A stretch of DNA of 64,000 nt from Sarcocystis neurona (lineage: Eukaryota > Apicomplexa > Conoidasida > Eucoccidiorida > Sarcocystidae), in contig KL647288.1 of assembly GCA_000727475.1 (NCBI GenBank), forward strand, positions 9,550,055 to 9,614,054. Reading direction: 5' to 3'. The notes beneath the pieces are model-generated. The model searched no databases. It saw nothing but the letters and a program-made list of their open reading frames with translations, and was not told where the DNA came from. The translations under genes were made by a program, and so were the position numbers. Of this stretch, positions 50,401-62,400 are shown piece after piece. Positions within the stretch are counted from its first letter, which is position 1; each line of letters starts with the position of its first letter.

Positions 50401-53400
50401 CGGTTCGCATGCGTTTTTTCCTCCAGGTGCCAGGTGACCTCGGCTGCCTTTACGAAGGGTTTCCTCGACCTGGAGGGAGAACTGACGCCCATCCTTGTTG
50501 CTCTCGTCATTCGCAACAGCAAAGCGCATGCACTCCTTGACGACACGGTGCAAATACCTGAACGGAAGGTAACTGCAGCCCGACAGCAGCTGCCAGGACG
50601 TGTGCGCCTGTCTGTCGTTCGTGTCTGCACTCTTCTGCTCTGCCAGCTGCAGGACTGCAGATCAGATGCCTCACATAGATAAGGCCGTTATGCTCTTGCA
50701 CTCCTCACCATGAGCAGCCGAAGCAGCGAGCTGCCTGAGCGGCCTGAGACAATGCCGGAACGGCCCAGAACGTGGCGTTCACGGAAGAGCGCATGCACCG
50801 GCCACGCACACCTACATCATTTGCCGGTGTGTGTACGTTTTTTCCGTTTGCATGGGGAATGGTAGACGCACACGCAGACGTGCCTGCTGCGTCGCCGTTT
50901 GTCTCCGCACTGGTTCGTCTTCGGCAGCTCGACTGTCTTTTGCACAGGGGGGGACCGTAGCAGCCTGCCGACGCGTGGGTCCGCAGAGAGCGTCCCAAGA
51001 TACTGCCGTGACGAAGGTGTCGAACGACCAGGGCACCGGCATGCGTTTGACGGTACAGTATGTTGGCGAAGGGGTTCCGTTGGGAAAAAACGAGGCGTGC
51101 AATAGAGAGGCAACACGCGCGCAAAGATAGAGAAACAGGAGAGAGCTCTCCGTAAAGAGGACGATGGAGGAGGCAGCAGTCCCTTTGATATGAGTGGCCA
51201 CGTTCTTACGTGCATATATATACATACGCAGATCTACACATGTATATATAAGTAGATGGATACTCACATTCCTAGATCTGTACGTGGGAGTGCACACGCT
51301 TTATAATATGTGACTTGCCAGAAGGAGTATACAGAAGAGTTGTATGGGCGTGCACATGTGGGCGCCTGTGCGCTTACACTTCGAGCCTCGGCGTACGTGG
51401 CAGCGTTCTGTGAAGGCGTGTACAGCACGTTTCATTAAGTACGGAGAATATTGCATTGTCGCAACCTTTTCGCTCCCATGAACGAAGATCCTTGAGGCTC
51501 TTCGTATGTGTATATGTGCGTGTACGTCTCTATACATGGATCTGTATAAGAGCGCCTGCGGGTGTGTAGGCTCGTGTTTACACTCACTGGTGCGGACGCT
51601 TGATCGTTTCAGGCGTGCAAGGCAGTCCTTGACGAGCTGCTGAATATGAAGATCTCCTTCCGCAATGCCACCGACGAGCAGCTGGCCCTTGTGAACTCTC
51701 TCTTCCGCTACAAGCTCCAGCGTGCGCAGCTCGAGTGTCTGCGTCGCATCGGTGTACCCTGGGCGACTCTACAGGAGGTCAGTGCTTGCAACGTCCCCTT
51801 GCTCCCTGTCTGTGAGGCAGCAGCAGGTGCTGTCACTGCATGCGTGGGGCAGCCCGTGCTGCTGCGGGTGATCTCGAGTTCACGCAGCTGGTACAAATCG
51901 TCGCGCAAGTTCCGCTTTCTGCTAGGGGGAAACTGCAGCTGCCGGGAGTTCCGCCGTGTGCCGACGCTGCTGCCGGTGAATAGGCAGTCGGTGTTGCCGT
52001 TGTGGAGGAGGGGGGGGACGCCGGAGAGAGAAAAGAGTGACTGCTTCTGCCAATGTCGAGGCGGGGCTGTTGATAGCAGGGAGGTGGCTGCTGCCAATCG
52101 TGACCGCGCTGCGGCCGTTGCAGCTGCTGCGGCTGTTGCCGACAATGTGTTCAGCCTGCTGCTGCGATCGATTCGGGAAGCAGTAACGCACGTGCTGCGG
52201 TTGATGGTGCTGATGTGAATGGTGTAAAAGCAGCTCACAATCCTTCCCTTCTGTGGGGCGCGCCGGTGCGGCGCGGTCTCCGGTGCTGCTCCAGCTGTAG
52301 ACACCTGTATACGTCTGCCCCGTGTGGATGTGTGTGCCCGTTTGTGTCTTCACGTCTGGGCGTAGGCTCCGCTTTGCCGTCTGCAGACGTAGATCTCTCG
52401 CGTCGGCGGATTTCCAGCTGCTATGTCCTCTCAGACGGTAGCAGTCCCACCTGGATAGGTACTCTTACAGGAAACGTTTGCTTACGTAGGCGACAGTTGT
52501 CGTTGTTGTGTCCGTGTGGCTCTCCACTGGTGGAGCGTAGGCTCCCATTTCTGCGCGTGGGAGGCTGGATGGTGTATGAGAAGGTAGCTTCTGCGCAGCT
52601 GCGTCTTCGGCGGTTGAACCCACCCCGCCGTGTCTGCTGCCAATGCCGCTAATAGACGTGCCGTTGTGTGGTTGGAATACGCAGGCCTACGAAACGATCA
52701 AGAAGTTTCTCGCTGCTTTAGATTTGCCCACTCCTTCTCCTCCGATGCCGACAACTGCCGCTCCAACATCGAACGAAGAGAGCAGCAGTAACGCTTCGTC
52801 GGTTGCAGCAGCAGCAGCCGCCGCCGGTGTTGTGCCGCCGTCCGCGCCTCGCATGACTCCGGGCACCAGCAGCGGCAGCAGCGTGAGCGGTAGCAGCACC
52901 ACTCGAAACGCGAACAGCAGTGGGTGCACTGGTGGAGCGGTCAAGTCTGCTGCTGAACAACAGCAGCTGGTTGCCCAGAAAATTGCAAACATGAAGCAGC
53001 GCTGGCAGCGACTTCTTAAGGACTGGTAGGTCGTGGTGCAGCACCAGCAGTACACCAGAGACTGACAAAATAGGAGTATCCGCTGCAGCAACGTGTGAAT
53101 CGCCACACCACCGAACGGCACACAGGCAACAGGCGCGTAACCGGAAGTGGGAATGTGGCAGTGTTTTTTGCCGCGTCCGCTGCGTGTGACACTTGTGTCC
53201 GTTTGCTGATCGTCGTCCTGTCCTCACTCTCGCACGCTTCGCGTCTCCTACGGCCGTTACTACTGTCCGTTTCGCTGCTGCCGCTGCTGCTGTAAGGACG
53301 TCTTTTTATTCGGCTGCTGCTGCTGGGTTCTTCTTGTTGTACCAGGTTCTACGTGGGCGTTTGCTCATGCCGCCGCAGCTACAGTCAGTGCTCCTGCTGG

Positions 53401-56400
53401 GACTGTGCTGTCGACCGTTTGCTGTTGCTGCTGCTGCTGCCGCCGCAGCTTTTTTGCCTTTGCTGCCTGCCGCGTCTCGCTCGCTGTGCTGTGGCTGCAG
53501 CCTGCTGCCCAGGAAGTAAACAGTTGCACAAGTCCAGAGTTTGGGAGAGATTCTGCGAGTGTGTTCGTGCACTTCCAATCAGGTTCGACTTGCGAACGAA
53601 TCTCTTTGACACGTCGAAAATTGCCGACGTCATTGACATGCTGCGTTACGAGCTGATTCACCATCACCGCCTGATGCCTGCTGCTGCGTTGGCGCTGGCG
53701 CTGCGCACGTATTCGATTGTTCTGCCGGTCCACGAGTTTTCTTGTCCGTCGGAGAGCGGCATCACGCCTTCACAGAAGCTGCGCATTGGAACGCAAGTCG
53801 TCGGCCGCCTCGTCAAGAAAATTCTTCGCGATCTCACCTTCTTCAGGTACACCGTATAAGGCGTCTTCCTTTGTCTTCAGAGCGTTTCCCTCGTCTACTT
53901 ATTGGTTATTTGCTTGTCCGCGGCTTCGGTTTTCGTCCTCTCTCTCTGCCTGTGTGTGCCCTCAACTCGTTGGCGACGCCTCAGCCTTCCGCTCAACAGA
54001 AGTGGCTTTTCCTGTTCACGGGAGAAGAGAGAGCGACTGACTGACCCAGGTGCTCTCAGACGGAGTCCACATGATTTTTGTTGTCCCACACGCCCCACCG
54101 TTTCGCCGTCCGTGTCCCGTTTTGCTTTTTTTCTTCTTCTTGCTCTTCTTCCGCGTCTCCTTTCCCTTCCCGGCGTCGTCCTTGTGCACGCACGTGGAGT
54201 GTGCCCCATGGTCGTTTCGTGCACAATCTCTTGTTCGGGTGAAATCTCCTCCTGCGCCTGTTTTTGCCTGTCATACGGTGCGAGTGGTATGGTGCAGTTC
54301 GATTGCTCAGGGTCCGTATCCGTTTTATTTGCTTGTGTCTCCTCTCTTCGAGGCTTAGTCTCTTTTTCACGGGAGAACTCCGCATCTTTCACTGCCACAT
54401 GGGGGGTCACCTACACAAAAGTTGATGTGCATTTGATCGCTCCCCTGTCGAATGCGACACGTCGTGCGTGCCCTGTGTCTACGTATATGTATATGTGGAT
54501 ACTGGCCTTCTCGTACAATAATGTTGGCTGTACTCTCCTGCTGTCTCCTGCGTCCACGGCAAACTGCTGTGTGCGTCCTTGACCCCGTCCTAGTTTCGAA
54601 ACGTTTACCCGTGTCTCTCCTTGTTCAGCCAGAGAGAAGATCTTGAGCGTTGCGGTTCAAAACAAAGTAGTAGTCTTGCACCCTAGGCAACTGACCTGGG
54701 GCGCAGCTTTGAATATTTCCTCCGAATTCGTTCCTCTGTGAAGGACTACTCGGATAGGTATACGCCTCTGTGCGTGTGGATGGAGTATTATGTGGTTACC
54801 AGTGTGGGTACTGGTGGGTGACTATACGTATGTGTACTGCAACGGCTATATAGGGACACGCGCGGAAGATCCAGACGAGACCGTATACTGACCTATGCGT
54901 GTGTGCCTTACATATACATGTGTATGTGTGTGTGTGTAGAGAGAGAGAAGGAGGTCGAGAGGGAGAGTTTATTCCATTGAAAAAGTCGATCTGCGAGGTG
55001 TTCTTGAGCGCGTGGGGGCCAACGTTTTGTTGCATGTTTTTCCTGAGTCTTCCTTCTCGCTTGGGCGTAGATGCCACCCCAAGGGAGGTCTGTGGCTACC
55101 TGCTGCAGCGACCCCGCGTCATTGCAGCTGCTTCTGATGTTGTGTGCCGCTCCCTGCGGCACGCTCTTCTGCCGCTTGCGGCGTCTTCTGGCTGCCCGGC
55201 CACTGCTGCGTCTACTGGTGTATCAGTTCGGGTGATTCAGGTCGTGCGGCTGCTGACGACTTTCTTGCTCCGCATTATACGCACTTCCAGGCATATATGA
55301 CTCGGGTGTTGCTCCTGCGGGTGCTTGGGTTGTTATTTTCTGTGCTGTGTTCCGACTAGGAGTGAAGACCGTCGCGGGGGGGTTCCACCGGGTCTTACGG
55401 AGTGTAGAGACACCACAGCGTTCACAGACTGGGGCCGCAGCATGCGCGCAGTTGCTGTGTGTGGTACGCCGCTGGTTCCTTCTCCACCGGGCAGCGGTTT
55501 GACTCAAGACGTCCACGGAAACCAGGTGGCAGCGACTCCGTCGCATCCGAGTTTGCGTCGTATCCTTTCTCAGCAGGTTGCCGTGGCAGCAACGGCAGCA
55601 GCGCCAGCAGCAGCTTCAGCGGCGACTGCGACAGACGCACCCGCTGCCGCTGGCGAGCGCCTGACGTCTGCCACAGCAGGCAGTGCAGCTGCAAGGGGAG
55701 AGACAGCCTCAGGTGCTGTGTCGCCTGCGCGCCCTGCTGCAGTGACAGGTCTCGCCACCGCAGCAGCCTGTCCAGCTGCGTGCATGCCTAACGGAGAGCA
55801 GGCTGCCCTTGCAGAAGACTTGCTCACGCGCTCTGGTGGTCTGCAGACGATCCAGCGTTCAGGCCAGACGACGCCTTCGGGACCAGCCGCGGGTAGGCAG
55901 TCCTCGTGTGTTGCCACCGCACGGCAGCAGTCTCGCTTTCGTTTCACCGTTGTCGTGTACGGAACTTCTCTGGCTGGCGGGCAGCTTGCTACGCTGGACT
56001 GACGAGACCAGCTGCTTCTGCCGAACCAGCAGTGATACGCCATTCGGCTGCTGCGAAAGTGGCAGGCGTCCTGCGTCCAGTGCTGGGTCTGTTGATGTTC
56101 TTCGCGTTCCGCAGTCGGGCACCCTGTGTGAAGGCGCGGAGTCCGCAGCCCCCTACATCTGTGGTGTTCGTTGCGGCTGGTGCGACTGTCGTTCTCGTTC
56201 TGCTTGCTCTCTGCTGCGTCCGCTTTCGGCGGCAGGCACTGGCGTCTGTTGCTGCGACTTCGTAGCCATTGGTACGCGTGTGCTGTTGCACCGGTGTCGT
56301 TGTGGACGCTGCGCAGCGGCTGCCGCACCATCTCGTCCGGCCCTTCGCTTGAGCGGGGAGCTGTGATTGGTAGCAGTATTTCAGCGGTACTTGTGGAAGG

Positions 56401-59400
56401 CCGAGGACGACCCAGCGCTTGTTCAGCAGGTCTGCGTAGAGGAAATCTCGCTGAAATATGGACGTGCGGCAGATGTGTGCGCACGACCGCTTGCTACTGC
56501 CAGGACTTCTGTTAGTGTCACTGCGTGCAGCAGCAGCTGGTTTTTAAATGGCTTGCTCGTCTGCAGTTAGGAAGACGGCATGGAGACACCACACGCACTT
56601 TCAACGCAGCGTTGAGCCGCATCTGTCGCGGTGACATTCATTATTACCACAACGAATATCTCGCTGTGGCGTCGGAGATGAGCGGGTCTCTGCAAGAGGG
56701 CCCTCGCCGTGACACAACGGCTGGTTGCTGTTACCGCGTCTCTTTCGAGAAGGAGGTCTGCCCCGTGCATTTTGTATATATATGTGCGCACGTGTATGGA
56801 TATGTGTACGTATTTATATATATGCATATATGCATACACATACATCTGTACGTGCGTACAAGTACGTATCTACGTGTGTATTTTGTGCGTAGATGTTCGT
56901 AAATAGTAGGATTTACGTGCTCAGGCGTGCGAAGCGCCGTCGTATTTTATACTACCTCGCATGGGTGCTTGTGGGAAAGGAGTGCGGGACGTTTTGTGAT
57001 GCGGCTTGCGGTGACACAGGTTACCAGGAGCAGACCTGGGGGCCGCAGGTGGAGCCTCCGTTTAGCCGCAGCAGCAGCCTAACGAGTGCCGCGCCAGCAC
57101 GCATGGGACAAGCCGCTGGGACGACAAATATGTTTCTCTCTGCTGCAGCAGTCGGTGCAACGGACGCACGTTTGGCCGGCTCATCGAACAGCAGCCGACC
57201 GCGAGCGCCAGCCGCAACGGAAGTACGTGAGCGAGTGGAGGCGGCTGCAGCTGCAGCGGCAGCAGCAGGAGCGGCAACGACAGCGGCAGCGACAGCGGCA
57301 GCGGCAGCAGCAGTGGTGGCCGCAGCAGCAGCAAGAGGAGGAGGGGTTGCTGCTGAGGTGGATGGCCTGACGGGATGCAGAGAGAATCTTCGGGAACGCA
57401 AGAGTGGCAGTACTTACGTCGCTGAGGCTCCTCCGCTAAGAGCAGCACTTTCCGCTGCTCTAACAAGTAATCTGCAGCACGTGCGGATGCCTGGGGGGGA
57501 GATCACGAGCAACAGCAGTCTTGACGCTGCTGCAGCAACAGCAGCGGTGGCGGCACGCGCAGCGAGGGAAGCTGCCGATGCTGCAACTGCTGCTGCAGCA
57601 GACGCAGCTGCAGAAGCGGCTCCGAGCGTCCGGGCGCCGTTCGGAGAGCTTGTCCAGGATTTGTGTGCGGAGGATCGAGGTAAGTACGTAGAGCAAGCTG
57701 TTGGTGAACCGGCCACAGCCCGAGGAGCAGGAACGAGATGCACCCTCAGCGACCACTGCCAGCGACAGTCACCACCCATCACACATCAGCCGGAGCATTA
57801 ACAGCGTTTGAAAGAGCAGCACTGGTCACACCGATACTACCACAAAACGTGCAGCAGCAGCGTCAGCAGCGCTGCGCATTGACGGGGCTCCTCTGTGCAG
57901 CACACCTCCGGTTGCAGTACTAAGCGAAACAGACTCGCCTCATTCACGTGCGCATGCGGTTATTCTATTCCCTGTGTGCCTACAAACGGTGGTACTCGTT
58001 TTCTGTTTTCCGCGTCTATACGAGTAGATACATGCACCGAGGCATTCATGCACACACGTGAACGACGGTGACTGTGCTATTTGCTTCGGGCGTGTGCAGA
58101 CCCGAATATGTTTGAAGAGCAGGAGATGGCTGGGGACGCAGAGCACGGCGGGGACACTGGCGCGGAGGATTTCGAGTCTGAGAGCGGGAAGAACAGCACG
58201 AACAGCAGCAGCAAAACGTCTTTGCTTTTGGTGAATGCCGACGAGGTCATATCAAGCAACAACAGTGGTACCGACGTGAGGGGCACCAGCAGCAGTAACG
58301 GCAGCAGCAGTAGCGGCTGCCTGACGGGCAGCGGCAGCCTCTCCAGGAAGCCGCATGAGGTGCGACCATGTCGTGGATGGACGGACAGGGCATGCGTGCC
58401 GTTACCCTCAAGTGCTGATGTGTGTAGCAATTGTGCGGGAGGCAGCATGAGGCCAGAGACGCCTGAGCAGCGGCAGATGCGTGCGTCAGAGAGAGAGGTG
58501 CATGCAGCAGCCAGTACCACCAGCAGCGCAGCAGCCGTAGGGCGGACACTCCGGACAACACTCGCCCTCCTGTCCCCGTCTCGATGCAGCAGCAGCGCGT
58601 CGGACTCGGCAGCCAGCACCCACAGAACGAGGCAGGTAGGCGCAGCAGCAGGTCGCTTACCTGATGGTGCAGAGGACGCAGCAGGACGGCTTCCACTAAA
58701 CTTGTCTCCCACTGCACCGTCCTTCACAGCGTCTTCTTTGTCGGACGCAAGGGACTGGGATGCTCTTGGCCTCGGTCAGGTATGCAGCAGCAGCAGGCCG
58801 TTGAGTCGCAGCGTGAGCAGCACACTTGGTAACAGTCGACAGAGCGTAGGAGCAGCAGCAGGGCCCCGCGTAGGGAGCAGCGCCCGGGGCAGCAGCACCA
58901 GCGGCAGCAGTGCTTTGACGAGACGCTGCGCTTCGCGCGGACGACGCGGCAGCAGTAGCCGTGCGAGCAGCAGCGGTGTAGCAACCAGCAGTAGACAAAA
59001 GAGCAGTAGCGCCTGGACCGGCGGAGTCGGCGGCACTACACCTGGAACGACACCAGGCGGTTCGGGAAGACTCGTGAGCAGCAGCAGCGCAGGCTCACTC
59101 GCGCTTGCTTCCACGGGCGGAAAGCAGCTGCTACCGGTGCACCTTGGCGGAGGCAGCACCCCGTCTAGTGTTTCGGGCAGGGGAACAGCAGCGGCTGCTG
59201 CATGCACGAGCGGCGACAGCAGACCCAGTAGTGCGGGCGTGTTGTCGTGTGGAGTGTCGGGGGATTTAGTGGGGCCTGCAGCAGCAGCGCTGAAGGCCGT
59301 TGTCAGCAAGCCGGAGGTCGCGGAGAAAGTTGTTATCAACAGCGATGAGCTGTGGGCGCACCAGAAGAAGGAGAAGAAGCGAGAGAAACGCGAAGAGAAG

Positions 59401-62400
59401 TTGCAGCAGCAGCTGCAACAGCAACAGCAGCTGCAGCAGCTGCTGCATCACCAGCAGCCGCTGCAACAGCAGCAACAATCCACGTCACAGAAACAACCCA
59501 TGCAGCAGCAGCAGCCATCGCAGCAGCCACAGGCCACGCTACAGCAGCATTCCGCGCCGCATCAACTGCAGCAACAGCAGCCCCATGCAATGCAGCAGCA
59601 GCAACGTGTGCAACAGAGAACAGCAGACTCTGGTCGAAGCGATGGCGCAGTCACCATCGTACCCGTACAGGGGAATGCGTCTGAACCGGACGGTAGCGCC
59701 GAAGGACCAGCAGGAGACGCGGCTACCGCAGCAGCCACAGGAAGACTCAGCGGTAGTGCGTGCGGTGCAGCGGGGCGGTCTACGAGCTGTTTCCTCGACC
59801 CGAGGGAGGCGGACCCTTCTACCACGGAGCATGACGGTGGGGGCACAGCATCAGCAGAAGCTGCCGGCGAAGCTGCTGCAGACGGCGTGACGCTATCGCC
59901 GCCAGCGGGAGCTTCTACAGAGACTGCTATAGCAGCAGCCAAGGCAGCGTGCACTGCTAATGCAGCATCTTGTAGTAGCGCCCCCGGTCAGCAGACTCGG
60001 CGGGGAGTTGATGACCAAAGGATGTTACAGTCGGCGGCAGCAACGGCAGGTGGGGTCGCCTCAGAAGGTAACAAACGACTGGCAGCAGCTGTTGCATCAG
60101 CAGCGAGCGGAGGAGCAGTTGCAACCGCAGCAGCAGCTCCAGCGACTGCAGCAGCTGTGCCAACAGCGGCTGCGCCACAGCAGGGTGAGAAACCTGCGGA
60201 AGCAAGCGTGGAGGAACGTGCGGCCGCTGGCTGTTCGCTGCAGCAGACTCGAGAAGGCAGAGAAGAGTGCGAAGAAGAAGAAGAAGAAGAGGAAGAACAC
60301 GACGAACAGGAGGACGACGATCCTCACGAACACGAGGTAATCCTCCAAATTCAGGAGAACTGTTGTCTAAAGTGTTAGGCGACTGCCAAGCAAGTGACAC
60401 GCCTCTGAAGCATGCACGCAGCTGTCGCCGCGTGTAGCCTCTGGTGTGTCCGATCCTGCCATTGAGCAGCAGCAGGAAATGTTCAAGGTGCCACAAACAC
60501 AAACGCATGCCTGCGTCCACATGCACGTATCTGCATGTCCAAGGATGTATCGCGTCGTACCCAAAAAAAGGCCGTCCGTGTGCGAGGCACACGTACCCGT
60601 GTTGCAGCGACCCCTCCGTTCTCTCTTTTGAGAGTGCAGCCCCTCCCACTGGTCGTGAGGTGATCGTTTGGAGCGAGACAGGAATGCTGTAGGGACGAGA
60701 CTTCGACGCGCATGTCAATGGATTTACACTGCGTTTGGAGGGCCCTCTCTTTTTCTTTGGTGTTGTGTGCCTACTTGTGTTGACGCGTGCCACGTATTCA
60801 CTGATCTGCAGCGTCCGTACGTAGCATGCGTACGTCGCCGTAATGCGCTAAGTAATGTCTCGACACAAGTGTATATATATATATATGGAGAGAGAGGGGA
60901 GAGGGAGAGAAAGAGAAGGAAATGAGAAGGGGACTTGGGGGGTGCTAGTTTTATAAGCCACCCACGCGGTGTGATCATCCACTTGGTCGTGGTAGAAACG
61001 AAATTCACTCCTGCACCCAGGCCTAACAGGTACATGGAACGGTGACTTTTTTTGCAGATACCGGTGCTGTACTTTTTCACTCGGTCCCTGCAGCACTTGC
61101 GCCTCTCTCTGAAACAGTTTCTTGGTTCTTTCCGCCAGACTGAGAGCTCCGGTTTGGTTGTTGTCGCGCCGCTCGTCTGCTGAGACTACGTGCCTGAGAG
61201 GCTCGTCGGCTGCTGCTGTTCTGCTGCCACGTCCCGCGCAGGTGACCGCACAGATCCGACTGAAAGAAGAGGAGGCACGCATGTTCGGCATTCGCTCCCC
61301 GTGGAGAATCGTACGCAGTCGGTACTACCTAACGAGTGCCAGCCACGTCCAAGCTCTTCTGAATATCCTCCTGTTCGGCTACAAGGTGGTCGCCGAGCAG
61401 CCACAGCAGCATCAACAGCAGCCGCAGTCACGGCAGCAGCAGCAGCAGCAAGCACAGCACCAGCAGCACCTGCAACAACACAGCCAGTCTCATCAGGGCC
61501 CGGCAGCCTCGGCCCAGGGAGAGGATGCAGTGGCTGCCCAAGGACACATCGCAGCAGCACCAACTGCGTCACAAGCTCAGGGGACAGCAGAGCAGAGGCT
61601 ACCAGCAGGAGCGGCATCAGCGGAGCTCGTGCCACCCGCTGCTGAAGCCGGGTCGGGTCTGCGGAGCACTGCCGTGGGAAGCTCTCTAGCAGGCGCTGAC
61701 GGAGCAGTAGCAGACGGTGGAAGCAGCGGAAGCAGCAGCAGCAGCACCAGCAGCACTGTCCGCAATGCAGGAACACCTCTAACTCCGCTGCTTGATCCAG
61801 GAACTGATGTAAGTAGCGTTTCCGTCACGCGCAGTTCCCTTTTACCCAGTCGAACGTACACCTATATGTATGCAGGTAGATAAACCGGTAGGTTGACAGC
61901 AGGCTGTGCTAATGTAGGTGTATATGCTTTCTGCGTGCGTCAGCCTCCGGATACATCAGTCTTTATACTGGCGTTTGGCAGATACGTGTACTTAGATTGT
62001 AAACGTACAGGTGCCCGCGGACTCTTTTTAGCTGGACGCTGCCGGTGTTCATAACTACAGGTAGCGGGTGTGCTGGAGTACGGTTTTAGCTCTTCCCGCG
62101 CTCGCTCCTACGAGAGCAGGTGGGACCGTGGTAGCTCGTGCTGCTGCATTTTGTCGTTTTTGTGACCCACGTTTCCGTTCGAGGAGTCTGTTGCGTGTCC
62201 GTTGCGTTGCTGTTTCCTTTCAACATTCTTTTCGGTGCATGAAGTAGCAACTGAAAGTACCCCAGGCGCTCTCTCGCGGCGCGGCTGTTTTCCTCGTCGT
62301 AAGGAAGGGTTCTTGTGTGGCGGCCCGTTCGTCTCGCACGACGTTTCCGTCTTCTTCCTTTGAGGAGGTGCTGCGTCTGACTTTCTGTTTCAGCTGTCCT

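Noticed and set aside
56571..56600. RRHGDTTRT, resembling a histidine phosphatase RHG motif
   Set aside because: The genuine [10 protein letters not shown] motif is at residues 927-936 in exon 7; this one lies in an intron and lacks the following conserved residues.
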